In this document: positions 52,115 through 61,083 of the stretch, piece by piece
Layout of the letters: each line of letters opens with the position of its first letter
Numbering within the stretch: position 1 is the stretch's first letter
Source of the DNA: Streptomyces puniciscabiei
GTDB taxonomy: Bacteria > Actinomycetota > Actinomycetes > Streptomycetales > Streptomycetaceae
Direction of reading: 5' to 3'
Assembly: GCF_006715785.1 (NCBI RefSeq)
Contig: NZ_VFNX01000001.1
Coordinates: 1,054,001 to 1,118,000, forward strand
DNA length: 64,000 nucleotides
Program-made: the position numbers and the translations under genes
The notes under the pieces: generated by a model
What the model was told of the DNA's origin: nothing
Seen by the model: only the letters and a program-made list of their open reading frames with translations
Databases searched by the model: none

Positions 52115-52268
52115 GCCAGAACCCTAGATCGAGCGGGAGAGAGTCGAGCACCCGGACGGGCTCCATACGGCGTAGGTCACATGAATCCCGCCTCGGCGGG
52201 CGTTCGTGGACGCACTGAGCCGCACCTTCGGGCCGGTGAGTTTGTTATTCAAACGTACGACGGTGGTG

Positions 52269-52874
52269 TCAGACCGTCCAGGACGGCTCCAGCTCCACGA
52301 TGTCACCGGAGAGCGCCGCGACGTCGGCCTCTGTCTGGGCACGCAGCGCGAGGCGTTCCACGCGCTCGGTGCGGTACTTGCCGTGCTCGGCCGCCGACCG
52401 CCACATCGACAGCACCAGGAACTCCTGCCCGGGTGCCTCGGCGAACATGCCGCGGATCATGCCGGGCGAACCGGCCATCGCCGGGTTCCAGACCTTCTCC
52501 TGCATCAGCGTGAAGTGCTCGACGCGCTCCTCGTGGACCCGGCACAGTGCGACACGGATCAGATCGGAGTCGGTGAACCGCGGCTCGAAGCCCGTCTTCA
52601 CGTCGAAGCGGTACTCGAACAGCTTGACCTGCGCGTCCTTGAACGTGCCGGACTGGGCGGCCGCCAGGCGGTCGTGCGAGCGGGCCATGAAGGAGTCGTA
52701 GAAGGCACGGCTCTCCCAGAAGGCGAAGATGTGCACCACCCCCGGCCGCTGCCGGCTCCAGCCTCCCCCTTGCCCCCGGAAACCCGGCTCCCCCAGAAGC
52801 CCCGCCCACTTCCGCTGCCCCCGCTCGAAGCCGCGGCGGTCCACCACGGTGCAGCGAATCCACTTGACCAGCAC
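52269..52874 (-). CDS. DUF4937/YdbC-like protein
   Basis: This 201-residue soluble protein appears to be two tandem ferredoxin-like (antibiotic-biosynthesis-monooxygenase-like dimeric alpha-beta barrel) halves: KWIRCTVVDRRGFERGQRKW with GVVHIFAFWESRAFYDSFM, then EPRFTDSDLIRVALCRVHEE with EFLVLSMWRSAAEHGKYR. I start at GTG 52874 (LVKWIRC), which matches the family start as I remember it; the longer frame from 52967 runs over the divergent promoter. It is divergent from the TerD gene. The function is unknown. Confidence 0.8.
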   Translation of the reverse strand: MLVKWIRCTVVDRRGFERGQRKWAGLLGEPGFRGQGGGWSRQRPGVVHIFAFWESRAFYDSFMARSHDRLAAAQSGTFKDAQVKLFEYRFDVKTGFEPRFTDSDLIRVALCRVHEERVEHFTLMQEKVWNPAMAGSPGMIRGMFAEAPGQEFLVLSMWRSAAEHGKYRTERVERLALRAQTEADVAALSGDIVELEPSWTV

Positions 52875-53026
52875 CGCGCCATCGTAAGGCCACGGGGCGT
52901 GGCGTCGGTCACGCTCCGGCGGAGATCGCCCGCGCGTGCGGCCCCCCGCGCGTGGCACGATGGACAAGGAGCCCTGACTGCAGCCGAGTTGGGGAGCATG
53001 GCGCCGCCGGGGGAAGGGGAAGCCTG

Positions 53027-53557
53027 TTGACCGGTTTCAGCAAGGGGATCGGCAAGGTCGAGGTCGGGCTCAAGTGGGACCCCAGTCCTGCGGGTCAGCC
53101 GCCCACCGATCTCGATCTCGTCGCCGCGACGTTCCTGTCGGGCGACCCGTACGGGACCCCGGCCTATCTGGTGCACTTCGACAGCCGCTCGCCGGACGGC
53201 ACCATCTTCCTCAACCGGGACAGCACGGACGGCAGGGGCTTCGGTTGGGACGAGGTCATGACGCTGGAACTGGACCGGCTCGACGGCCGGTACGCGCGCG
53301 TGGTGGTCGGTGTCGTCATCCAACAGCGTTTCGGCCACAGGACGTTCATCAATGTGCTGAATCCGGCCATGCGCATCCGGGTGGACCGCTACACCGTGCT
53401 CGCACAGGACGACTTCGGTTCGGTCCTCGGTGCGACGGCGGCCACGATCGCGGAATTCGTCCGTGACGCCTCCGGGGAGTGGACCTTCCGTCCCGGCGTG
53501 CACGGCTTCGAGGAGGACCCGGCGACCTTCACCCGGGTCATGGGCCGAGCCCAGTAG
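53027..53557 (+). CDS. TerD-family stress protein
   Basis: This 176-residue protein of the TerD/CABP family begins TGFSKGIGKVEVGLKWDPSP and carries PPTDLDLVAATFL and DEVMTLELDRLDGRY, with acidic residues that bind calcium in TerD. It probably belongs to the bacterial chemical/membrane stress network. The start is a TTG at 53027, supported by AAGGGGA six bases upstream and by the family N-terminus; an ATG-initiated longer frame from 52952 has no such support. It is a single gene, without terABC neighbours, and ends at a strong shared terminator. Confidence 0.85.
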   Translation: MTGFSKGIGKVEVGLKWDPSPAGQPPTDLDLVAATFLSGDPYGTPAYLVHFDSRSPDGTIFLNRDSTDGRGFGWDEVMTLELDRLDGRYARVVVGVVIQQRFGHRTFINVLNPAMRIRVDRYTVLAQDDFGSVLGATAATIAEFVRDASGEWTFRPGVHGFEEDPATFTRVMGRAQ

Positions 53558-53578
53558 TCATGGTCGGGGCCCACTGGC

Positions 53579-53614
53579 GGTAAGGGGCGCCGGCCATTGC
53601 CGACGCCCCTTACC
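53579..53614. terminator. bidirectional terminator, TerD gene / nrdJ
   Basis: GGTAAGGGGCG (53579-53589) pairs perfectly with CGCCCCTTACC (53604-53614), and CGGC/GCCG pairs continue inside. It lies between two converging genes and can stop both transcripts. Confidence 0.87.
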
Positions 53615-53636
53615 TCACTTCAGGAACCGCACGTCG

Positions 53637-56528
53637 TCAGCTGCAGCCGCTGGTCGAGCCGCAGCCCTCGCAGATGTAGCAGGACCCGGCCCGCTGCATC
53701 TTCGTACCGCAGGAGAAGCACAGCGGGGCGTCGGCCTGGATGCCCAGCTGCATCTCCACCAGCTCGGCGCTGGTGTGGGCCTGCTTCGGGGCGGGCTTGG
53801 CCGCCTCGGACTCGGACCTCGGCGTGGCGACCGCCTTCAGCTCCTGCGCACGGGGCGCGGACTGGGCCAGGCCCTCGACGTCGACCTCGTCATCGGCCGG
53901 CTCGTAGGAACCGGTCTCCAGGTGCCGCTGACGCTCCTCGGCGGAGTGGATGCCGAGCGCGGAGCGGGTCTCGAAGGGCAGGAAGTCCAGCGCCAGGCGG
54001 CGGAAGATGTAGTCGACGATCGACTGCGCCATCCGCACGTCCGGGTCGTCCGTCATGCCGGCCGGCTCGAAGCGCATGTTGGTGAACTTCGAGACGTACG
54101 TCTCCAGCGGCACGCCGTACTGCAGGCCGACGGAGACCGCGATGGAGAAGGCGTCCATCATGCCCGCGAGGGTCGAGCCCTGCTTGGACATCTTCAGGAA
54201 GACCTCGCCGAGACCGTCGTCCGGGTAGGAGTTGGCCGTCATGTAGCCCTCGGCACCGCCGACGGTGAAGGACGTGGTGATGCCGGGACGTCCCTTCGGG
54301 AGGCGCTTGCGGACCGGGCGGTACTCGACGACCTTCTCGACCCTGGGCTCGACGGCGGCGGCCTCCTCGGCCTTCTTCTCCTCCGCGGAGTCCTTCTTCT
54401 TGGCGGAGAGCGGCTGGCCGACCTTGCAGTTGTCGCGGTAGATCGCGAGCGCCTTCACGCCCAGCTTCCAGGCCTCGAAGTAGATCTCCTCGACCTCCTC
54501 GACGGTCGCCGTCTCCGGCATGTTGACCGTCTTGGAGATGGCGCCGGAGATCCACGGCTGGATCGCGGCCATCATGCGGACGTGGCCCATCGGGGAGATG
54601 GCGCGCTCGCCCATGGCGCAGTCGAACACCTCGTAGTGCTCGTGCTTCAGGCCAGGAGCGTCGATCACATTGCCGTGCTCGGCGATGTGGGCGACGATCG
54701 CCTCGATCTGCTCCTCCTGGTAGCCCAGGCGGCGCAGGGCCTGCGGCACGGTGCCGTTGACGATCTGCATCGAGCCGCCGCCGACCAGCTTCTTGAACTT
54801 CACCAGCGCCAGGTCGGGCTCGACACCGGTGGTGTCGCAGGACATCGCGAGACCGATGGTGCCGGTCGGGGCCAGGACGGACGCCTGGGAGTTACGGAAA
54901 CCGTTCTTCTCACCGAGACGGACGACGTCCTGCCAGGCCTCCGTGGCGGCTGCCCACACCGGGGTGTCCAGGTCGTCCATGCGGACGGCCTGGCCGTTGG
55001 CGTCGGCGTGCTGCTTCATGACGCGCTTGTGGGCGTCGGCGTTGCGGGCGTAGCCGTCGTACGGACCGACGACCGCGGCCAGCTCGGCGGAGCGGCGGTA
55101 GGCCGTACCCGTCATCAGGGAGGTGATGGCGCCGGCGAGGGCACGGCCGCCGTCGGAGTCGTAGGCGTGACCGGTGGCCATCAGCAGGGCGCCGAGGTTG
55201 GCGTAGCCGATGCCGAGCTGGCGGAACGCGCGCGTGTTCTCGCCGATCTTCTGGGTCGGGAAGTCCGCGAAGCAGATCGAGATGTCCATCGCGGTGATGA
55301 CCAGCTCGACGACCTTCTGGAAGCGCTCGGTCTCGAAGGACTGGTGGCCCTTGCCGTCGTCCTTCAGGAACTTCATCAGGTTCAGCGAGGCCAGGTTGCA
55401 GGACGTGTTGTCCAGGTGCATGTACTCGCTGCACGGGTTCGACGCGGTGATCCGGCCGGACTCGGGGCAGGTGTGCCAGTTGTTGATGGTGTCGTCGTAC
55501 TGGATACCCGGGTCGGCGCAGGCCCAGGCGGCCTCGGCGATCTTGCGGAAGAGCGCCTTGGCGTCGACCTCCTCGATGACCTCACCGGTCATACGGGCGC
55601 GCAGGCCGAACTTGCCGCTGTCCTCGACCGCCTTCATGAACTCGTCGTTCACGCGGACCGAGTTGTTGGCGTTCTGGTACTGGACGGAGGTGATGTCGTC
55701 GCCGCCCAGGTCCATGTCGAAGCCCGCGTCGCGCAGGACGCGGATCTTCTCCTCTTCCTTGACCTTGGTCTCGATGAAGTCCTCGATGTCGGGGTGGTCG
55801 ACGTCGAGCACGACCATCTTGGCGGCGCGGCGGGTGGCGCCACCGGACTTGATGGTGCCGGCGGAGGCGTCGGCGCCGCGCATGAAGGAGACCGGGCCGG
55901 AGGCGTTGCCGCCGGAGGACAGCAGTTCCTTGGAGGAGCGGATGCGGGAGAGGTTCAGGCCGGCTCCGGAGCCGCCCTTGAAGATCATGCCCTCTTCCTT
56001 GTACCAGTCGAGGATCGACTCCATGGAGTCGTCGACGGACAGGATGAAGCAGGCGGAGACCTGCTGGGGCTGCGGGGTGCCCACGTTGAACCAGACGGGG
56101 CTGTTGAAGCTGAAGATCTGGTGCAGGAGGGCGTAGGCCAGCTCGTGCTCGAAGATCTCGGCGTCGGCGGGCGAGGCGAAGTACTTGTGGTCCTCGCCGG
56201 CCTTCCGGTACGTCTTCACGATGCGGTCGATCAGCTGCTTGAGGCTGGTCTCGCGCTGCGGGGTGCCGACGGCACCGCGGAAGTACTTGCTGGTGACGAT
56301 GTTGACCGCGTTCACCGACCAGAAGTCGGGGAACTCGACGCCACGCTGCTCGAAATTGACCGAGCCGTCGCGCCAGTTGGTCATGACGACGTCACGGCGC
56401 TCCCACGACACCTCGTCGTACGGGTGTACGCCGGGCGTGGTGTGGATGCGCTCGATACGCAGTCCCTTGGTGGCCTTGGTGCCCTTGGTTCGGGAACCTC
56501 GTGCCGGACCGCTCGCCGTCTCTGTCAT
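53637..56528 (-). CDS. nrdJ: adenosylcobalamin-dependent ribonucleotide reductase (class II)
   Basis: This 963-residue class II reductase makes deoxyribonucleotides using vitamin B12 coenzyme and needs no oxygen-dependent subunit. Motifs include the substrate-site cysteine in QQVSACFILSVDDS, the loop FKGGSGAGLNLSRIR, the active-site region SNPCSEYMHLDNTSCNLASL, the later CDTTGVEPDLAL, and the C-terminal zinc-ribbon-like tail CFSCGTKMQRAGSCYICEGC with redox Cys pairs. GGGAGG four bases upstream fixes ATG 56528. nrdR lies 164 bases upstream on the same strand, so this is the nrdRJ operon. Confidence 0.97.
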   Translation of the reverse strand: MTETASGPARGSRTKGTKATKGLRIERIHTTPGVHPYDEVSWERRDVVMTNWRDGSVNFEQRGVEFPDFWSVNAVNIVTSKYFRGAVGTPQRETSLKQLIDRIVKTYRKAGEDHKYFASPADAEIFEHELAYALLHQIFSFNSPVWFNVGTPQPQQVSACFILSVDDSMESILDWYKEEGMIFKGGSGAGLNLSRIRSSKELLSSGGNASGPVSFMRGADASAGTIKSGGATRRAAKMVVLDVDHPDIEDFIETKVKEEEKIRVLRDAGFDMDLGGDDITSVQYQNANNSVRVNDEFMKAVEDSGKFGLRARMTGEVIEEVDAKALFRKIAEAAWACADPGIQYDDTINNWHTCPESGRITASNPCSEYMHLDNTSCNLASLNLMKFLKDDGKGHQSFETERFQKVVELVITAMDISICFADFPTQKIGENTRAFRQLGIGYANLGALLMATGHAYDSDGGRALAGAITSLMTGTAYRRSAELAAVVGPYDGYARNADAHKRVMKQHADANGQAVRMDDLDTPVWAAATEAWQDVVRLGEKNGFRNSQASVLAPTGTIGLAMSCDTTGVEPDLALVKFKKLVGGGSMQIVNGTVPQALRRLGYQEEQIEAIVAHIAEHGNVIDAPGLKHEHYEVFDCAMGERAISPMGHVRMMAAIQPWISGAISKTVNMPETATVEEVEEIYFEAWKLGVKALAIYRDNCKVGQPLSAKKKDSAEEKKAEEAAAVEPRVEKVVEYRPVRKRLPKGRPGITTSFTVGGAEGYMTANSYPDDGLGEVFLKMSKQGSTLAGMMDAFSIAVSVGLQYGVPLETYVSKFTNMRFEPAGMTDDPDVRMAQSIVDYIFRRLALDFLPFETRSALGIHSAEERQRHLETGSYEPADDEVDVEGLAQSAPRAQELKAVATPRSESEAAKPAPKQAHTSAELVEMQLGIQADAPLCFSCGTKMQRAGSCYICEGCGSTSGCS

Positions 56529-56692
56529 GCCGCCTCCCTGTACGGGCAAAAACGCCCTGAAGTGCCGCGTTTGTTCCCGTGGCACGGTGTTGTGTCTTGT
56601 GTTGCGGGCACCCTCAGCTGCCACCCGCAACAGGTCTTCGGTCGCCGCCTCCCGGCCGGAACCCGGCTCTCCTCCGGCTTCCGGGCCGCCGG

Positions 56693-57244
56693 TCAGTCGG
56701 CGGCGCGGGCGGGCACGGGGACCTGAGTGGTCCCGCCGGACCCGCGATCGTCTTCCTGGCTCCCCGCTCCCGCGTCTTCCTCGTCCGCGGCGGGGCCTCG
56801 CGTCGCCTCCCTCAGCTCCGCGATGGCGGCCTCGAAATCCTCGAGCGAGTCGAACGCCCGGTACACGGAGGCGAATCGCAGATAGGCGACGAGGTCGAGC
56901 TCCTGCAACGGGCCGAGTATGGCCAGTCCCACGTCGTGGGTGGTCAGCTCGGCGCTTCCGGTGGCCCGCAGCGCCTCCTCGACCCGCTGGCCGAGCTGGG
57001 CGAGTGCGTCCTCGGTGACAGGCCGTCCCTGGCATGCCTTGCGCACGCCGTTGATGACCTTGGTACGACTGAAAGGCTCGGTGACCCCGGACCGCTTGAT
57101 CACCATGAGCGAGCACGTCTCCACGGTCGTGAAACGACGGGAGCAGTCGGGGCACTGGCGGCGCCTGCGGATCGCCGTGCCGTCGTCGGTCGTACGACTG
57201 TCGACCACACGGCTGTCGGGGTGCCTGCAGAAGGGGCAGTGCAT
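56693..57244 (-). CDS. nrdR: transcriptional repressor NrdR
   Basis: This 183-residue repressor of ribonucleotide reductase genes has a zinc ribbon at the N-terminus ([17 protein letters not shown] and [14 protein letters not shown]), then an ATP-cone ([20 protein letters not shown]) that senses ATP/dATP. The tail beyond about residue 150 is acidic and longer than in short NrdR proteins. I start at ATG 57244 (MHCPFC); the TTG three codons upstream is less likely. It is the first gene of nrdRJ and probably represses its own operon through the paired boxes upstream. Confidence 0.96.
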   Translation of the reverse strand: MHCPFCRHPDSRVVDSRTTDDGTAIRRRRQCPDCSRRFTTVETCSLMVIKRSGVTEPFSRTKVINGVRKACQGRPVTEDALAQLGQRVEEALRATGSAELTTHDVGLAILGPLQELDLVAYLRFASVYRAFDSLEDFEAAIAELREATRGPAADEEDAGAGSQEDDRGSGGTTQVPVPARAAD

Positions 57245-57352
57245 GATCTCCAACCCTCCTCACAGCAGACTCAATAGCCTCACCGAGCCACATGAGCCCC
57301 GCGAAGCAGCCCTAAGCATAGGCGATCGTGGGACCGCCTCAGACCGGGGGGA

Positions 57353-57396
57353 CCACAACTTCTGGGCCGGTGTAGCCATCCAACCACTAGATGTGG
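57353..57396. promoter_or_regulatory. tandem NrdR-box candidates
   Basis: CCACTAGATGTGG (57384-57396) and CCACAACTTCTGG (57353-57365) are imperfect inverted repeats with centres exactly 31 bases apart, three helical turns, as typical for paired NrdR boxes. They lie 109-152 bases upstream of the nrdR start, in the promoter region of the nrdRJ operon. The consensus and spacing are from memory of Streptomyces NrdR studies. Confidence 0.6.
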
Positions 57397-57756
57397 GGAT
57401 TGGCTCATACACCGAGGCCAACTCGCGTGTCGTGAGGGACGAAAGCGGACGCCGACCTGGAGAAGGCCCACGCAGGCAGCCCTACGGCCTCCACAGAGAC
57501 ACGCGGGCGCAGAGGCGTATCGCTGTGGGACTTACGGAGATACCGTGGGCGCCGCACGGAGGCCGCGTGGGGCTCCGGCGCAGAAGGGACCCGGAGCCCG
57601 GACGAGCGGGTTCCGGATGGCAGACTGGGGTAGCGGCCCACGAGGTCGGCAATCCCAGCGGTGAAGAGTACAACAATGGGCGCTTTTGCCTGCCAGGTGG
57701 CGCGTTAGCAATACACCCAGACACATGATCGCGTCAGGTGAATCGCACTTTTTCAC

Positions 57757-57772
57757 TCGAACGTGTGTTTGG
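57757..57772 (+). promoter_or_regulatory. SOS (LexA) box upstream of lexA
   Basis: TCGAACGTGTGTTTGG fits the Gram-positive SOS box GAAC-N4-GTTC with a single deviation (GTTT for GTTC). It lies 60 bases upstream of the lexA start, as expected for autoregulation. The remainder of the 587-base nrdR-lexA divergent spacer contains no gene. Confidence 0.75.
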
Positions 57773-57831
57773 CGCAACCTTTCGAAAGCAACTACCGTTG
57801 TCCAGCAGGGAGACCATCGAGAGGGGCAGAC

Positions 57832-58611
57832 GTGACCACCACCGCAGACAGTGCCACCATCACCGCCCAGGACCGCTCCCAGGGACGAGTCGAGCCGGTA
57901 CACGTGATGAACGAAGCCACGAATCCCGAGGGGCACAAGCGCTCCCTGCCGGGCCGACCTCCAGGCATCCGGGCGGACAGTTCCGGACTGACCGACCGCC
58001 AGCGCCGCGTGATCGAAGTCATCCGGGACTCTGTACAGCGGCGCGGTTACCCGCCGTCGATGCGGGAGATCGGCCAGGCCGTCGGCCTCTCGAGCACATC
58101 CTCGGTCGCCCACCAGCTGATGGCGCTGGAGCGCAAGGGCTTCCTGCGCCGCGACCCGCACCGCCCGCGCGCGTACGAGGTCCGGGGCTCGGACCAGGCC
58201 GTGACCGTGCAGCCCACGGACACCGCCGGCAAGCCCGCCGCGTCGTACGTCCCGCTGGTCGGCCGCATCGCCGCCGGTGGCCCCATCCTCGCGGAGGAGT
58301 CCGTCGAGGACGTCTTCCCTCTCCCCCGCCAGCTCGTCGGCGACGGTGAGCTGTTCGTCCTCAAGGTCGTCGGCGACTCCATGATCGAGGCCGCGATCTG
58401 CGACGGCGACTGGGTCACCGTCCGTCGCCAGCCGGTCGCCGAGAACGGCGACATCGTGGCGGCCATGCTCGACGGCGAAGCCACCGTCAAGCGGTTCAAG
58501 CGCGAGGACGGCCACGTCTGGCTGCTCCCGCACAACGCGGCCTACGAGCCGATTCCCGGCGACGACGCGACCATTCTGGGCAAGGTCGTCGCGGTGCTGC
58601 GGCGCGTATGA
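57832..58611 (+). CDS. lexA: SOS repressor LexA
   Basis: This 259-residue LexA has an actinobacterial N-terminal extension of about 40 residues, then the winged helix ([40 protein letters not shown]) and the S24 self-cleaving domain. The cleavage bond is Ala148-Gly149 in GRIAAGGP, the nucleophile Ser183 is in VVGDSM and the general base Lys220 in ATVKRF. GTG 57832 has GAGGGGCAG upstream. DNA damage and RecA filaments trigger self-cleavage and de-repression; an SOS box lies in its own promoter. It is divergent from nrdRJ. Confidence 0.96.
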   Translation: MTTTADSATITAQDRSQGRVEPVHVMNEATNPEGHKRSLPGRPPGIRADSSGLTDRQRRVIEVIRDSVQRRGYPPSMREIGQAVGLSSTSSVAHQLMALERKGFLRRDPHRPRAYEVRGSDQAVTVQPTDTAGKPAASYVPLVGRIAAGGPILAEESVEDVFPLPRQLVGDGELFVLKVVGDSMIEAAICDGDWVTVRRQPVAENGDIVAAMLDGEATVKRFKREDGHVWLLPHNAAYEPIPGDDATILGKVVAVLRRV

Positions 58612-58654
58612 CGCCTGCGGCGGGCGGGTCGTACGTTCGGCCCACTCCCTGACC

Positions 58655-58688
58655 GGGCCCCGGAACCCCTGCGCCGGTTCCGGGGTCC
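58655..58688. terminator. terminator between lexA and the helicase gene
   Basis: CCCCGGAACC (58658-58667) pairs perfectly with GGTTCCGGGG (58676-58685) around an eight-base loop, with one flanking mismatch before further pairing. It lies between two converging genes. Confidence 0.8.
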
Positions 58689-58761
58689 TGCTGTGTCCGG
58701 AGGCCGCCCCGTGTTTTCGCATCGGGGTGGTCTGACCGGCACCGGTCGGGCCACCCCGCGA

Positions 58762-60753
58762 TCACTTCTCCTCGGTCTGCTGCGCTTCCGTCGCCTTCGC
58801 CGCCGCGTCGATCGCCGCGAGCGACTTGCGCACCTGGTTACGGTCCGTGGTGTACCAGAAGTCCGGCAGTGACGCCTTGAGATAGCCGCCGTACCGCGCC
58901 GTGGCCAGCCGCTGATCCAGTACGGCGACCACGCCCCGGTCCCCCGACGCGCGGACGAGCCGGCCGGCGCCCTGAGCCATGAGCAGGGCCGCGTGGGTGG
59001 CGGCCACCGCCATGAAGCCGTTGCCGCCCGCGTCCTCCACCGCCTTCTGCCGGGCACTCATGAGCGGATCGTCGGGACGGGGGAACGGGATCTTGTCCAT
59101 GACGACCAGCTGACAGCTCGGTCCGGGGACGTCGACGCCCTGCCACAGGGACAGCGTGCCGAACAGGCAGGTCTTCGGATCGGCCGCGAAGTTCTTGATC
59201 AGCTCGCCGAGGGTCTCCTCGCCCTGGAGCAGGATCGGAAACTCGGGAATCCGGGAGCGCAGCTCCTCCCCCGCGAGCTGCGCGGCCCGCATGGACGAGA
59301 ACAGCCCGAGGGTCCGGCCACCGGCCGCCTGGATGAGTTCGGTCAGCTCGTCGAGCATGTCGGCACGCTCACCGTCACGCGCGGGCCGCGAGAGGTGCCT
59401 GGCGACGTAGAAGATGCCCTGCCTGCGGTAGTCGAAGGGCGAGCCGACATCGACACCCTTCCACTTCGGCAGGTCCTCGCCCTCCACGCCCTCGGGGCCG
59501 AGGCCGAGGGACGCGCCGACGCCGTTGAAGTCGCCGCCCAGCTTGAGGGTCGCCGAGGTGAGGACGACGGCGCGGTCGGCGAAGAGCTTCTCCCTGAGCA
59601 GGCCCGAGACCGACATGGGGGCGACCCTCAGGGACGCGCCGAAGCGGTCGTGCCGCTCGTACCAGACGACGTCCCACTCCGAGCCGTTCAGGACCCGTTC
59701 CGCCACGTCGTGCACCGTCTCCACCGAGGCCAGCGCCTGCTTGCGGACCGCGTCCTCGTCCTGCACCGATTTGTCGCGCGTCGCGCCCATCGCGGAGATG
59801 ACCGTCCGCGCGGCGTCCCGCAACGCCATCAGGGCGTAACCGAGGTCTTCCGGGATCTCTTCCAAGCGGCCCGGCAGGGCCAGCTCCATCAGCCGCTCGA
59901 AGCCCTCGGCGGCGGTCTGGAGCTGATCGGCGGCCTTCTCGTTCACCAGCTTGGCGGCGCGGCGCACCGCTCGGTTGACCTGGCCGGGCGTGAGCTCGCC
60001 GGTCGCGACGCCGGTGACCCGGGAGACGAGTTCGTGGGCCTCGTCCACGATCAGCACCTCGTGCTGTGGAAGCACCGGCGCACCCTCGATGGCGTCGATG
60101 GCCAGCAGCGCGTGGTTGGTGACCACGACCTCGGCGAGCTTGGCACGCTCGCGGGCCATCTCCGCGAAGCACTCGGCGCCATAAGCGCACTTCGAGGCGC
60201 CCAGGCACTCCCGCGACGACACCGACACCTGCGCCCAGGCGCGGTCCGACACGCCCGGAGTGAGGTCGTCCCGGTCACCGGTCTCCGTCTCGTCCGACCA
60301 GTCCCGCAGCCGCAGGAGGTCCTGGCCCAGCTTGCTGGTGGGCGCGGCGGCCTCGAACTGGTCGAAGAGGCCGTCCTCCTCGTCCTGCGGCATGCCCTCG
60401 TGCAGGCGGTGCAGGCAGAGATAGTTCGACCGGCCCTTCAGCATCGCGAACTCCGGGCGGCGGCGCAGCAGCGGGTGCAGAGCCTCGACCGTGCGCGGCA
60501 GGTCGCGCTCCACGAGCTGGCGCTGCAGCGCGAGCGTGGCCGTCGCGACGACCACTCTTTCCCCGTGCGCCAGCGCGGGCACCAGATAGCCGAGCGACTT
60601 TCCGGTGCCGGTGCCGGCCTGGACCAGCAGGTGGGATCCGTCGTCGATCGCCTCGGCGACCGCTTCGGCCATGGTCACCTGGCCGGGGCGCTCCGTGCCA
60701 CCGACGGCTGTGACAGCGGCATGCAGGAGTTCGGGGAGTGAGGGCTTCGTCAT
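58762..60753 (-). CDS. DinG/XPD-like ATP-dependent DNA helicase
   Basis: This 663-residue superfamily II 5'-3' helicase has Walker A QAGTGTGKSLGYL, motif II VDEAHEL and the C-terminal motif VI region AQGAGRLVRASGDRG. Cysteines (YLCLHRL, then ECLGASKCAYGAECF) are placed between motifs Ia and II as the four ligands of the XPD/DinG [4Fe-4S] cluster. It probably unwinds R-loops, forks or G-quadruplex DNA in repair. ATG 60753 is the start. It converges on lexA. A degenerate LexA-like site is seen in its promoter. Confidence 0.9.
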   Translation of the reverse strand: MTKPSLPELLHAAVTAVGGTERPGQVTMAEAVAEAIDDGSHLLVQAGTGTGKSLGYLVPALAHGERVVVATATLALQRQLVERDLPRTVEALHPLLRRRPEFAMLKGRSNYLCLHRLHEGMPQDEEDGLFDQFEAAAPTSKLGQDLLRLRDWSDETETGDRDDLTPGVSDRAWAQVSVSSRECLGASKCAYGAECFAEMARERAKLAEVVVTNHALLAIDAIEGAPVLPQHEVLIVDEAHELVSRVTGVATGELTPGQVNRAVRRAAKLVNEKAADQLQTAAEGFERLMELALPGRLEEIPEDLGYALMALRDAARTVISAMGATRDKSVQDEDAVRKQALASVETVHDVAERVLNGSEWDVVWYERHDRFGASLRVAPMSVSGLLREKLFADRAVVLTSATLKLGGDFNGVGASLGLGPEGVEGEDLPKWKGVDVGSPFDYRRQGIFYVARHLSRPARDGERADMLDELTELIQAAGGRTLGLFSSMRAAQLAGEELRSRIPEFPILLQGEETLGELIKNFAADPKTCLFGTLSLWQGVDVPGPSCQLVVMDKIPFPRPDDPLMSARQKAVEDAGGNGFMAVAATHAALLMAQGAGRLVRASGDRGVVAVLDQRLATARYGGYLKASLPDFWYTTDRNQVRKSLAAIDAAAKATEAQQTEEK

Positions 60754-61083
60754 AGCCCGACCACCCTACGGCCCGGCACTGACAAACGTGCGCTTGAGAC
60801 GGGGAGGGAGGGCGGGATCACGGCTGGGCTCCTGGGTGCGGGGTGGGTGGCGGAAGTGGCGGGAGAAGGACTTGGGCGGTGGCGGCGGGCGGAAGGAAGA
60901 GCAGGGGGAGGGCAAGTCGGCCGGGCGTGGTGGCGGGTCGCTGGCGGCGGAACGGTGGGGGCGGTGGGGGTAGCGGGCGATGCCGCGGGTGGTCCGTCGG
61001 CCTGCCTCGGAAATTTCTCGGATCGGGTGGGAACTCGATCGGTCCGCCAGTCGTACTACATGTGACCGCGTGATCACACGGTG
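60754..61083. other. 330-base spacer, G-rich on the plus strand
   Basis: No gene is supported. Positions 60840-60975 are strongly purine- and G-rich on the plus strand (repeated GGCGG/GGGAG), which could form unusual structures near the helicase promoter. CAAACGTGCGCTTG at 60783-60796 resembles a poor LexA box. The self-complementary GTGATCAC (61069-61076) lies next to the end of the acetyltransferase gene. Confidence 0.4.

Noticed and set aside
53430..56726. 1098-codon frame on the plus strand
   Set aside because: Antisense shadow of nrdJ.
56529..57831. Cobalamin riboswitch upstream of nrdJ or nrdR
   Set aside because: No B12-box-like sequence or leader structure was recognised; NrdR boxes explain the control better.
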